Source: Altererythrobacter sp. (lineage in GTDB: Bacteria; Pseudomonadota; Alphaproteobacteria; Sphingomonadales; Sphingomonadaceae). Taken from it: a stretch of 40,275 nucleotides of DNA. The position numbers were made by a program, and so were the translations under genes. The DNA lies in contig JABDKI010000119.1 in NCBI GenBank assembly GCA_013002295.1, positions 1 through 40,275 of the forward strand, read 5' to 3'. Below are positions 25,963-33,179 of the stretch, one piece after another; position 1 is the stretch's first letter; the number at the start of each line of letters is the position of its first letter. The notes below the pieces were generated by a model. That model had not been told where the DNA came from. It saw only the letters and a list, made by a program, of their open reading frames with translations, and did not search any database.

Positions 25963-26721
25963 TCAGCTTATGCAGAGCCCGCCATCAACGGGCAAGCATT
26001 GCCCGGTAATGTAGTCACTGTGAGGGGATGCAAAGAACACCGCCAGACCTTCCAGACCTTCGTGGTCGCCAAACCGCCGCAGCGGAATGCGCTTAGTCAT
26101 CCATTCAGCAAAGCGCGGATCCGCCTGAGCAGTCAGATCTGTTTCGTAGAATCCGAACAGCAGTGCGTTCGCAGTAATCTGATATCTCGCCAGCTCGAAT
26201 GCTGCTGCGCGCGTCAGTCCATTCACGGCGGCTTTCGATGCGGCATAGTTCGAGCTGCGGTTTACGCCCATGATCGATTGGCCAGAACTGGTCGCGATCA
26301 GCTTCCCCCCTTCGCCGCGCTCGACCATATGCTCAGTAACATAGCGATAGGTGAGGGCGGGGCCGCGAGCATTTACTGCCATAACCTTGTCCCACGCCTC
26401 AGAGGTCATTTCCGGCAGCGCCATTCCCCCGCCAATTCCAGCATTGGCGAAGCATATGTCGACCTTGCCGAAGCGGTCGAGTGTCGATGCCATCGCTGCG
26501 GCAATCTGCTCCTCCTTGGCGACATCACACGGGAAAGCTGCCGCGCTCCCGCCGCCCAACGCATTGAGCTCCGCCATCGCGGCTGCGTTTTTGGCTTCGT
26601 TGCGCGCCCAAATCGCCACGTCCGCGCCGGACTTTACTAACCCGCGCGCAAAGGCCCGCCCAATGCCGCTGTTGCCGCCGGTGATGACTGCGGTTTTACC
26701 GCTTAGATCGAACAAGTTCAT
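25963..26721 (-). CDS. Short-chain dehydrogenase/reductase (SDR)
   Basis: This 252-residue classical SDR has the cofactor motif TGGNSGIG (14-21), NAG in CFANAGIGGG, the catalytic Ser in ATSSGQSIMG and YAASK as the Tyr/Lys pair, and ends with the usual ITGQCLPVDGG. NAD(P)H specificity is not clear: the region after the second strand reads WARNEAK, where an Arg would favour NADP. Substrate is unknown; many relatives are annotated as 3-oxoacyl-ACP reductase or gluconate 5-dehydrogenase only by similarity. The frame extends to 26757, but ATG 26721 (MNLFDLSGKTAVIT) is the standard SDR beginning. Downstream on the same strand is the ABC1 gene; upstream is tRNA-Pro. Confidence 0.9.
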   Translation of the reverse strand: MNLFDLSGKTAVITGGNSGIGRAFARGLVKSGADVAIWARNEAKNAAAMAELNALGGGSAAAFPCDVAKEEQIAAAMASTLDRFGKVDICFANAGIGGGMALPEMTSEAWDKVMAVNARGPALTYRYVTEHMVERGEGGKLIATSSGQSIMGVNRSSNYAASKAAVNGLTRAAAFELARYQITANALLFGFYETDLTAQADPRFAEWMTKRIPLRRFGDHEGLEGLAVFFASPHSDYITGQCLPVDGGLCIS

Positions 26722-26784
26722 GGGGCGCAGAATGACGCGGATATGCGCCCACGGCAACTAGCGATCTGAGGAACTGGATGAGAA

Positions 26785-26861
26785 TGGTCGGGGAGAGAGG
26801 ATTCGAACCTCCGGCCCCTGCCTCCCGAAGACAGTGCTCTACCAGGCTGAGCTACTCCCCG
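26785..26861 (-). tRNA. tRNA-Pro (CGG)
   Basis: The 77-nt minus-strand gene starts CGGGGAG (26861-26855) and pairs with CTCCCCG (26795-26789). It has the D arm AGCTCAGCCTGGTAGAGC, the anticodon arm CTGTC-TTCGGGA-GGCAG with anticodon CGG, and the T arm GGAGGTTCGAATCCTC. The discriminator is A and the CCA end is encoded (26787-26785). Overall it resembles E. coli proK. It lies between the SDR gene and divergent thyA. Confidence 0.97.
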
Positions 26862-26871
26862 ACCGGATCGT

Positions 26872-26889
26872 CCCACATAAAACTGTGGG
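26872..26889 (-). other. Hairpin in the predicted tRNA-Pro leader
   Basis: CCCACA and TGTGGG (plus-strand arms 26872-26877 and 26884-26889) form a 6-bp stem with a 6-nt loop, ten bases upstream of the mature tRNA on the minus strand. It lies within the predicted precursor leader and might influence 5' processing. Only the complementarity is observed. Confidence 0.45.
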
Positions 26890-26905
26890 TCGAGGCAGGA
26901 GGCGC

Positions 26906-26934
26906 GATATAAGTGCGCCTTTGCGGGGTGGCAA
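26906..26934 (-). promoter_or_regulatory. Probable promoter of tRNA-Pro
   Basis: On the minus strand TTGCCA (26929-26934 on plus) is followed after 17 nt by TATATC (26906-26911). The predicted start is near 26899, giving a leader of about 38 nt that contains the hairpin at 26872-26889. The -35 hexamer and spacing are the same as for tRNA-Asn in this window. Confidence 0.6.
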
Positions 26935-26963
26935 GCGAGCAAATGCGGGTTTAGGGTCCGCCA

Positions 26964-27932
26964 ATGCCAACGCTTGACTCTCCTGAAACGATCGCATCAA
27001 AACTCACCGGCCCGGGCCATCCTGAATGGCAGTATCTCGATCTGATGCGGCGCATCTGGGAGGAGGGCAGCGAGCGGGTTGACCGCACCGGGATTGGTAC
27101 ACGTTCGATCGCTGGCGCGATGCTGCGATTTGATCTTGCGGGCGGCGCGATGCCGCTGCTCACCACAAAGCGGGTCTATTGGAAGACAGCTACCCGCGAA
27201 ATGCTGTGGTTCTTGACTGGAGAGACCAACATTCGTCCGCTTGTGCTGCAAGGCGTAAAGATTTGGAATGAATGGCCGCATGCTAACTATGTGAAAGAAT
27301 CCGGCGACGACATTGCGCTCGATGATTTCGTGCAGCGGATCGCCGATGATGAGGAGTTTGCCGACAAGTGGGGTGATCTCGGCCCGGTTTACGGCAAGCA
27401 ATGGGTGGATTGGCCGACCTATCGATATCGTAAAGACGGGCTATACGAGCGCGGGCCGGGCATCAATCAGGTAGCGGAATTGGTCGATAGCCTGCGCAAC
27501 AATCCGGGTAGCCGCAGGCACATTATCGAAGGTTGGAATGTTGCTGAGTTAGAGCGGATGGCCCTGCCGCCGTGCCACAAGACTTATCAGTTCCATGTTG
27601 CGGGAGGGCGCCTCAATTGCATGCTCTATCAGCGCAGCTGCGATGTAGCCTTGGGATTGCCATTTAATCTGTGGTCGGCCGCACTTCTGCAAAGGATGCT
27701 GGCGCAACAAACTAATCTTGAGTCAGGTGAGCTGGTATGGATGGGGGGGGACGTGCATCTGTATCTGAACCACGAGCATTTGATCACCGAACAGCTGTCT
27801 CGCGAACCTTCCGGCAGTCCCAGGCTTGATATCACGCGCAGGCCCGACACAATTTTCGACTACACAATCGAGGATTTTGTAGTGCATGATTACGCGCCGC
27901 AGGCCCCGATCAAGGCACCTGTTGCGGTATGA
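26964..27932 (+). CDS. thyA: Thymidylate synthase ThyA
   Basis: ThyA makes dTMP from dUMP using methylene-tetrahydrofolate. The 322-residue protein has the phosphate-binding RTGIGTRS near residue 42, the catalytic ALPPCHKTYQF with nucleophile Cys204, RSCDVALGLPFN and the closing HLYLNH. It is about 55 residues longer than E. coli ThyA (264 residues). The extra length is a short N-terminal arm and an insert around residues 105-165 (ESGDDIALDDFVQRIADDEE onward), as seen in several longer bacterial ThyA proteins. ATG 26964 is the first in-frame start. The gene stands alone, with divergent tRNA-Pro upstream and the bkd promoter downstream. A fau-type folate gene lies about 6 kb away. Confidence 0.97.
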   Translation: MPTLDSPETIASKLTGPGHPEWQYLDLMRRIWEEGSERVDRTGIGTRSIAGAMLRFDLAGGAMPLLTTKRVYWKTATREMLWFLTGETNIRPLVLQGVKIWNEWPHANYVKESGDDIALDDFVQRIADDEEFADKWGDLGPVYGKQWVDWPTYRYRKDGLYERGPGINQVAELVDSLRNNPGSRRHIIEGWNVAELERMALPPCHKTYQFHVAGGRLNCMLYQRSCDVALGLPFNLWSAALLQRMLAQQTNLESGELVWMGGDVHLYLNHEHLITEQLSREPSGSPRLDITRRPDTIFDYTIEDFVVHDYAPQAPIKAPVAV

Positions 27933-27952
27933 GTGAAAGCGGTTAGAGCAGC

Positions 27953-27981
27953 TTGACCGCAGTCGGCGTGTGAAATAAAAT
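27953..27981 (+). promoter_or_regulatory. Probable promoter of the bkd (2-oxoacid dehydrogenase) operon
   Basis: TTGACC (27953-27958), a 17-nt spacer and TAAAAT (27976-27981) form a near-consensus sigma70-type promoter in the 103-nt gap after thyA. Transcription would begin near 27988. The leader then has a small stem-loop (CCTGC 28009-28013 with GCAGG 28018-28022) directly before the GGGGGAG ribosome binding region and the ATG at 28036. Confidence 0.6.
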
Positions 27982-28035
27982 AACGCGCACGTATAAGATT
28001 GCTACAGACCTGCTCAAGCAGGGGGAGAGCCCGCT

Positions 28036-29340
28036 ATGGCCGACAGGCCTGAAACTTCAGCAGCGCCAAAAAGCAACAAGCCGGCGCTACAGCTTCACGT
28101 TCCAGAGCCGAGGTACCGGCCGGGCGATGAGGTGGACTACAGTCATCTCGAGATTCCCGAGGCAGGCACGCAGCCTCGCCCAGATGAAACAAGCGATCCT
28201 AAGGATATGCTGGACTTTGCCTATGGTTTGGTCCGCGTTCTGGGCGAGGATAATAAAGCGCACGGCGCTTGGGATCCGAAGCTTGATGCAGACACCTTGC
28301 GAACCATGCTGCGCAACATGGCAATGGTGCGCGCGTTTGATGACCGCATGTTCCGCGGACAGCGCCAGGGCAAGACCAGTTTCTACATGAAGTGTACCGG
28401 CGAAGAGGCCACCAGCGTGGCATCCTCAATGGCGCTTGCATCGGACGATATGGTGTTCCCCAGCTATCGCCAGCAAGGCATTCTGATCGCGCGCGGCTAT
28501 CCGATTGTCGACATGATCAACCAAATCTACTCGAACAAAGGCGACAAGCTAAAGGGTCGCCAGCTGCCGATCATGTATTCAAGCCGCGAGCACAGCTTTT
28601 TCTCTATCTCTGGCAACCTGGCTACGCAAACCCCCCAGGCGGTGGGTTGGGCAATGGCGAGCGCGATCAAAGGTGATAGCCGCATTGCCGCCACATGGGT
28701 TGGCGAGGGCTCAACTGCCGAAGGTGACTTCCACAGCGCCTGCACATTCGCAACGGTATACAACGCACCGGTCATCCTGAATGTGATTAACAACCAGTGG
28801 GCAATCTCCAGCTTCTCTGGATTTGCAGGTGCCGAGCGCACCACCTTTGCTGCACGCGCGCTGGGATATGGCTTGGCTGGCCTGCGCGTCGACGGGAACG
28901 ATGCGCTAGCATGCTACGCAGCGCAGCAATGGGCCGCCAACCGAGCGCGCGCAAATGCTGGTCCGACGCTGATCGAATACTTCACCTATCGTGCGGAAGG
29001 CCACTCTACATCGGACGATCCTACCGGCTATCGCAGCGCGCAGGAGCGCGAAGAATGGCCATTGGGCGATCCCGTAATGCGCCTGAAGAACCACTTGATC
29101 GAATTGGGTGAGTGGGATGAAGATCGTCAGTCTGCGATGGACCTTGAATGTGCGGAGCTGGTGAAGGCCGCGACCAAGGAAGCCGAGAAAAACGGCATTC
29201 TTGGGCACGGAATGCATCATCCATTCCACACCATGTTCGAAGACGTGTACGAAGAACTGCCATGGAATCTGGAAGAACAGGCTGAGCAAGCCATTCGCGA
29301 ACGCCAGGTCAAATGGCCCAAGGGAGGGCCGGGCGCATGA
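28036..29340 (+). CDS. bkdA1: Branched-chain 2-oxoacid dehydrogenase E1 component, alpha subunit
   Basis: This is a thiamine-diphosphate enzyme that decarboxylates the keto acids of valine, leucine and isoleucine. The 434-residue protein has a roughly 60-residue Pro-rich N-terminal arm (VPEPRYRPGDEVDY), then the E1 alpha core. GRQLPIMYSSREHSFFSIS forms part of the active-site cleft, GEGSTAEGDFHS (from about 223) continuing to VINNQWAIS is the TPP/Mg site, and HSTSDDPTGYRS near residue 322 is the loop phosphorylated in the mitochondrial enzyme. The long N-terminal arm and HGAWDPKLDADTL fit the BCKDH rather than pyruvate dehydrogenase E1 alpha. It starts the operon and overlaps the beta subunit by ATGA at 29337-29340. 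BCKDH is the most likely specificity, although a broader 2-oxoacid range is possible. Confidence 0.93.
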   Translation: MADRPETSAAPKSNKPALQLHVPEPRYRPGDEVDYSHLEIPEAGTQPRPDETSDPKDMLDFAYGLVRVLGEDNKAHGAWDPKLDADTLRTMLRNMAMVRAFDDRMFRGQRQGKTSFYMKCTGEEATSVASSMALASDDMVFPSYRQQGILIARGYPIVDMINQIYSNKGDKLKGRQLPIMYSSREHSFFSISGNLATQTPQAVGWAMASAIKGDSRIAATWVGEGSTAEGDFHSACTFATVYNAPVILNVINNQWAISSFSGFAGAERTTFAARALGYGLAGLRVDGNDALACYAAQQWAANRARANAGPTLIEYFTYRAEGHSTSDDPTGYRSAQEREEWPLGDPVMRLKNHLIELGEWDEDRQSAMDLECAELVKAATKEAEKNGILGHGMHHPFHTMFEDVYEELPWNLEEQAEQAIRERQVKWPKGGPGA

Positions 29341-30395
29341 GCATTGATGTGAAAGATCAGGCGACAGGTGACACGGGTACCGAACGCCGCCTCAACATGA
29401 TCGAAGCGATCAATGACGCGCTCGATATCATGCTTGAACGTGACAATGACGTGATTGTCATGGGCGAGGATGTCGGTTACTTTGGCGGCGTATTCCGTTG
29501 CACTGCTGGACTGCAGGAAAAGCACGGCAAGACCCGTGTTTTTGATACGCCAATCTCCGAGTGCGGCATTATTGGCGTTGCTGTTGGGATGGGTGCCTAT
29601 GGCCTGCGCCCAGTTCCGGAAATCCAATTTGCGGACTATATCTATCCCGGGCTCGATCAACTGATTTCGGAGGCAGCACGCCTGCGTTACCGCTCGGCCA
29701 ATGACTATATCGCGCCCATGACCGTGCGTTCGCCGTTCGGTGGGGGCATTTTCGGTGGCCAGACGCACAGCCAGTCGCCCGAAGCTATATTCGCGCATGT
29801 CGCTGGCCTTAAGACAGTCATTCCGGCTACGCCATATGACGCGAAGGGCCTGCTGATCAGCGCGATCGAAGACAATGATCCGGTCATCTTCTTTGAGCCT
29901 AAGCGGATCTACAATGGCCCGTTCTCGGGCTATTATGACAAACCGGTAGAGCCGTGGAAGAAGCACAAGGACAGCGTTGTGCCGGAAGGGTACTACAAAG
30001 TTCCGCTCGGCAAAGCGCGTCACGTGACAGAAGGTGAAGCACTGACTGTGCTGGCCTATGGCACGATGGTACACGTGGCAGAGGCAGTCTGCGAGGCCAA
30101 AGGTATCGATGCGGACATCCTCGATCTCCGCACAATCGTGCCGCTTGATATCGAAGCTATCGAAGCTTCGGTCGAAAAGACCGGACGCTGCCTGATCGTA
30201 CACGAAGCGACACGCACCGCCGGTTTTGGCGCCGAGCTATCTGCTCTTGTTACCGAACGCTGTTTCTATAATCTCGAAGCTCCGGTTGAGCGTGTAACCG
30301 GGTTTGACACACCATATCCGCACAGCCTCGAATGGGCCTATTTCCCTGGCCCGGTTCGCATCGGCGAAGCGATCGACAAGATTCTGAAGGACTGA
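29337..30395 (+). CDS. bkdA2: Branched-chain 2-oxoacid dehydrogenase E1 component, beta subunit
   Basis: This 352-residue beta subunit completes the TPP site of the E1 heterotetramer. Family features: MIEAINDALDIMLERD, VMGEDVGYFGGVFR (the Glu that activates TPP), PISECGIIGVAVGMG, PVPEIQFADYIYPGLDQL, RSPFGGGIFGGQTHSQSPE and the C-terminal transketolase-like domain with DLRTIVPLDIEAI and RVTGFDTPYPHSLEW. The frame is open from 29313, but ATG 29337 overlaps the alpha stop as ATGA, and the residues before it do not look like protein of this family. It is followed after 4 nt by the E2 gene, so the three subunits are made from one mRNA. Confidence 0.95.
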   Translation: MSIDVKDQATGDTGTERRLNMIEAINDALDIMLERDNDVIVMGEDVGYFGGVFRCTAGLQEKHGKTRVFDTPISECGIIGVAVGMGAYGLRPVPEIQFADYIYPGLDQLISEAARLRYRSANDYIAPMTVRSPFGGGIFGGQTHSQSPEAIFAHVAGLKTVIPATPYDAKGLLISAIEDNDPVIFFEPKRIYNGPFSGYYDKPVEPWKKHKDSVVPEGYYKVPLGKARHVTEGEALTVLAYGTMVHVAEAVCEAKGIDADILDLRTIVPLDIEAIEASVEKTGRCLIVHEATRTAGFGAELSALVTERCFYNLEAPVERVTGFDTPYPHSLEWAYFPGPVRIGEAIDKILKD

Positions 30396-30399
30396 CGCA

Positions 30400-31659
30400 A
30401 TGGCAAAGTTCACATTCAATATGCCTGACGTAGGCGAGGGCGTTGCCGAAGCCGAGATCGTCGAGTGGCACGTCAAGATTGGCGACGCGGTATCCGAAGA
30501 CCAGCATTTGGTCGATGTGATGACCGACAAGGCGACGATCGACATCGAAAGCCCGGTTGACGGTGTTGTCACTGAAGTTGCCGGTGAAGTTGGCGATGTG
30601 ATCGCGGTCGGTTCGATGCTCATCGTGGTTGAGGTTGAGGGCGAAGTGTCTGAGGAGGTCGAGGAGGCGAACGAGGCCGCAGTTGAGGTGGATTCGGGCG
30701 CAGAATCTGCTCCCGAGCTCGCCCCCGAACCTGAGGCTGAGCCCGCTCCAGAGCCAGAACCCACGCCCGCATCGACTGAATCCTTGGCAAAGGTTCTTGC
30801 CACACCCGCGGTTCGCAAGCGCGCGCGCGACCTCAGCATTGATCTGTCCGAAGTAAAACCCGCCGAAGATGGCCGCGTTCGCCACGGCGATTTGGACCAG
30901 TTTCTGGCTTACAATGCTGGTGGTGGCTTTGCGCCTTCGGGCGCGACGAGAGCAGATCAGGCCATAAAGGTAATCGGCCTGCGCAAACGCATCGCGCAAA
31001 ATATGTCTGCTGCGAAGCGTAACATACCGCACTTCACCTATGTTGAAGAATGCGATGTAACCGAGCTGGAGCGGATGCGCACGCAGCTGAACTCTGCTCG
31101 CGGTGGCAGCCCTAAGCTTACCATGCTGCCGCTCTTGATTGCTGCGATTTGCAAGAAGCTGCCAGAGTATCCGATGATCAACGCGCGTTATGATGACGAA
31201 GCGGGCGTGGTGACCCGCCATGGCTCGGTTCATCTCGGCATGGCTACGCAGACCGACAACGGACTGATGGTGCCTGTGATCAAGGATGCGCAAGCCAAGA
31301 ACCTTTGGCAACTTGCGAACGAGATTGGGCGGCTTGCCAATTCAGCGCGCGACGGCTCTGCCAAGTCAGGCGAGCTTTCCGGATCGACGCTGACAATTAC
31401 TTCGCTCGGCCCATTGGGCGGTGTTGCGACCACTCCGGTTATCAATCGCCCTGAAGTTGCGATCATTGGCCCCAATCGCATTATCGAACGCCCCATGTTC
31501 GTGACAGGACCTGATGGGCAGGAGAGAATCGAGAAACGCAAACTGATGAACATTTCGATCAGCTGCGATCACCGTGTGGTTGATGGATATGACGCGGCCA
31601 GCTTCATTCAGGAGCTGAAAAAGTTGATCGAAACACCGGTTCTGCTTTTGGGCGAATAA
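30400..31659 (+). CDS. bkdB: Dihydrolipoamide acyltransferase, E2 of branched-chain 2-oxoacid dehydrogenase
   Basis: This 419-residue E2 core protein moves the acyl group from E1 to CoA through a swinging lipoyl arm. It has one lipoyl domain (residues 1-78) with the lipoylated Lys44 in VMTDKATIDI, an acidic/Pro-rich linker (about 83-125, EPEAEPAPEPEPTPA), the E3/E1-binding domain (about 129-166, TPAVRKRARDL to RVRHGDLDQFL) and the catalytic domain with His391 and Asp395 in HRVVDGYDAASF. A single lipoyl domain and this length are usual for BCKDH E2. It is the last gene of the operon; no lipoamide dehydrogenase (E3) follows, so E3 must be supplied from elsewhere. Confidence 0.95.
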   Translation: MAKFTFNMPDVGEGVAEAEIVEWHVKIGDAVSEDQHLVDVMTDKATIDIESPVDGVVTEVAGEVGDVIAVGSMLIVVEVEGEVSEEVEEANEAAVEVDSGAESAPELAPEPEAEPAPEPEPTPASTESLAKVLATPAVRKRARDLSIDLSEVKPAEDGRVRHGDLDQFLAYNAGGGFAPSGATRADQAIKVIGLRKRIAQNMSAAKRNIPHFTYVEECDVTELERMRTQLNSARGGSPKLTMLPLLIAAICKKLPEYPMINARYDDEAGVVTRHGSVHLGMATQTDNGLMVPVIKDAQAKNLWQLANEIGRLANSARDGSAKSGELSGSTLTITSLGPLGGVATTPVINRPEVAIIGPNRIIERPMFVTGPDGQERIEKRKLMNISISCDHRVVDGYDAASFIQELKKLIETPVLLLGE

Positions 31660-31685
31660 AGTTTGCTTTTCCGCGCAAACGGTCG

Positions 31686-31714
31686 TTGACAGTATCTGGA
31701 CTCGGCCCTATTTG
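31686..31714 (+). promoter_or_regulatory. Probable strong promoter of tRNA-Asp
   Basis: TTGACA (31686-31691), a 17-nt spacer and TATTTG (31709-31714) lie between the E2 stop and the tRNA. The predicted start is around 31720-31722, giving a leader of about 13-14 nt. The start coincides with the left arm of an inverted repeat that pairs with the tRNA 3' end. A 6-bp inverted repeat (GTTTGC 31661-31666, GCAAAC 31675-31680) sits between this promoter and the E2 gene without a T-run. Confidence 0.65.
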
Positions 31715-31720
31715 CGCGTC

Positions 31721-31818
31721 TCCCAAGTGGCTGCGCGGGTGTAGCTCAGTTGGTTAGAGTGTCGGCCTGTCACGCCGAAGGTCGCGGGTTCAAGTCCCGT
31801 CACTCGCGCCACTTGGGG
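31721..31818 (+). repeat. Inverted repeat flanking tRNA-Asp (leader against CCA end and trailer)
   Basis: CCCAAGTGG at 31722-31730 is exactly complementary to CCACTTGGG at 31809-31817, and the next pair out (31721 with 31818) would be a U-G wobble. The right arm starts with the tRNA's own encoded CCA (31809-31811). In the precursor the two arms would extend the acceptor stem by 9-10 bp, separated from it by CTGC on the 5' side and one G on the 3' side. Confidence 0.75.
31735..31811 (+). tRNA. tRNA-Asp (GUC)
   Basis: The 77-nt gene starts GCGGGTG (31735-31741) and pairs with CACTCGC (31801-31807), with one G-T pair. It has the D arm AGCTCAGTTGGTTAGAG, the anticodon arm CGGCCTGTCACGCCG with anticodon GUC, and the T arm CGCGGGTTCAAGTCCCG. 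Discriminator G and an encoded CCA complete it. It stands 75 nt after the bkd operon on the same strand, with its own near-consensus promoter, and the MBL gene ends 14 nt beyond it on the other strand. Confidence 0.97.
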
Positions 31819-31825
31819 AATTCTC

Positions 31826-32884
31826 TCAAAGAAGCTGATCCATTTCGACCTTCTGGTTTTGCGCCGGTAGGCTGATCAACATGCCGTCTTCAGCAAGCTC
31901 TAGTTGCCCCTCGAAGTGCTGCCTTGCATCGCCAAGGAATGCGGCTTCGATCAATCGAGCGGGTGGTGCCGGTACAAGATGGTATAGCACCAGCGCTTTT
32001 GCACCGGCGATCTGCGCAATCCGTGCCGCATCTTCGGGGGAGGTGTGGTAATCCGGAATATCGGCCATAATTTTTGCGCCATCTGTATTGCCGCGAGCCG
32101 CCAGCGTCGCGCCAATCTTTCCAACCATATCGGGATTGAGCGCTTCATGCAGAATGACGTCGGCACCCTGCGCAAACCGCGCGAACTTTTCCGAATACTT
32201 CAGGTCACCGCTGATCACCGCCGAACGCCCCTTGTAGTCGAGCCGAAAAGCATAGGCATTGTCGATCGGAGCGTGATCTACGCGAAGAGTGCGAATTGAC
32301 AGTCCGTTTCGTTCGAAGGTGAAACTCTCATCAATGTTCGTCGTCGCGCCGCCGAAGCCACTGGGCCTGGCGACTTCGGGGCCATGATGCGCGATGCGAT
32401 AACCGCGATCGATCGCGTAGGCAGTCATAAGACCATCGACCACGCGATCAGTACCTTCAGGACCATAGATTGGCAGCGGCTCGTTTCGGCCGCCGGCCAT
32501 CCATGCCTGAAGCATTAATGCGCCGAGGCCATCAAAATGGTCGGAATGTAAATGTGTCAGGAAAGTCGCTTCGATCCGGTCCATCGGAAAGCCCATTGCG
32601 CCAAGCTTCCGGTCGGATCCCGAGCCAACATCGAAAATGTAGCCATCGCGGCCGGCCAGTACCGCAAGACAGGGGCCAGCCCGGTCTGCATCGGGGAATG
32701 GTGATCCGCTGCCACAAACGAAAACGTGAAGACCGTCTCGCAGCTCGGCAGTCTGGTCCACGCCCGCGCGCGCTTCGACCGCTGCATTGAACGCGCGCTC
32801 TCCGATCAAGCGTTGCCCAAAAACCCACGAAGTTGCAGCGCCAACAATCAGCGCTACCAACACCCCCAATGCCAGCCGCTTCAT
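31826..32884 (-). CDS. Membrane-anchored or exported metallo-beta-lactamase-fold hydrolase
   Basis: This 352-residue protein starts with MKRLALGVLVALIVGAATSW, a signal peptide or uncleaved anchor, so the enzyme probably works in the periplasm. The metal motif THLHSDHFDG (residues 110-119: His111, His113, Asp115, His116) is complete. FDVGSGSDRKL and later SGDLKYSE and ILHEA match the RNase Z/arylsulfatase-like branch of the MBL fold; IMADIPDYHTSPEDAARIAQ carries a further candidate ligand histidine. RNase Z itself is cytoplasmic, so an exported phosphodiesterase, lactonase or arylsulfatase-like role is more likely. Substrate unknown. It stands alone, between tRNA-Asp and the zapA-fau group, on the minus strand. 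Confidence 0.88.
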   Translation of the reverse strand: MKRLALGVLVALIVGAATSWVFGQRLIGERAFNAAVEARAGVDQTAELRDGLHVFVCGSGSPFPDADRAGPCLAVLAGRDGYIFDVGSGSDRKLGAMGFPMDRIEATFLTHLHSDHFDGLGALMLQAWMAGGRNEPLPIYGPEGTDRVVDGLMTAYAIDRGYRIAHHGPEVARPSGFGGATTNIDESFTFERNGLSIRTLRVDHAPIDNAYAFRLDYKGRSAVISGDLKYSEKFARFAQGADVILHEALNPDMVGKIGATLAARGNTDGAKIMADIPDYHTSPEDAARIAQIAGAKALVLYHLVPAPPARLIEAAFLGDARQHFEGQLELAEDGMLISLPAQNQKVEMDQLL

Positions 32885-32948
32885 GTCGATGCCCCTTAAT
32901 AGTAGAAGTCCGTTACGCTAAGTGTGGATTTCCGTTCGAACAAGCTGG

Positions 32949-33179
32949 TTAGTCTCTTTCGGGCGCGTTCCAGCGTCCGGTTTCCATCCAGATCAGGAAA
33001 CGTTTGAGTGGCAACAGCCAGACGAGACCCAGCACGATGTAGACAATTGTTTGTGCCCATATCGGCCAGCTGCCGATTAGATCCGGCGCATAGCGCGCAA
33101 TCACGATGCCATAGACAATAAGGGCGGCAAAAAGGCCGAGAATACCGACGGGGATTCGCCAGGTCGGTGTTTCGCGCAT
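32949..33179 (-). CDS. DUF2842 family small membrane protein
   Basis: This 76-residue protein has two predicted membrane helices (about 11-29 and 41-58) and the family pattern: TPTWRIPVG at the start, LIGSWP between the helices and LPLKRFLIWMETGRW at the end. DUF2842 proteins are common in Alphaproteobacteria and have no known function that I can state. The ATG is at 33179-33177; its A is shared with the TGA of the preceding cyclo-ligase gene (TGATG), so the two are translationally coupled. It is the last gene of the group running from the small coiled-coil gene through zapA and 6S RNA. Confidence 0.85.
   Translation of the reverse strand: MRETPTWRIPVGILGLFAALIVYGIVIARYAPDLIGSWPIWAQTIVYIVLGLVWLLPLKRFLIWMETGRWNAPERD

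Noticed and set aside
25906-26640. 244-codon plus-strand frame opposite the SDR gene
   Set aside because: The SDR motifs on the minus strand are clear; the plus frame shows no domain and no start signal.
29217-30203. Long minus-strand frame of 328 codons
   Set aside because: It is entirely antisense to E1 alpha/E1 beta, whose protein sequences are unambiguous; a shadow frame typical of GC-rich codon bias.
30250-31311. Long minus-strand frame of 353 codons opposite E2
   Set aside because: Antisense shadow of the E2 gene, with low-complexity His/Arg-rich text and no recognisable domain.
31661-31680. Terminator of the bkd operon
   Set aside because: A 6-bp stem (GTTTGC/GCAAAC) with no following T-run on the plus strand; not strong enough to annotate as a terminator.
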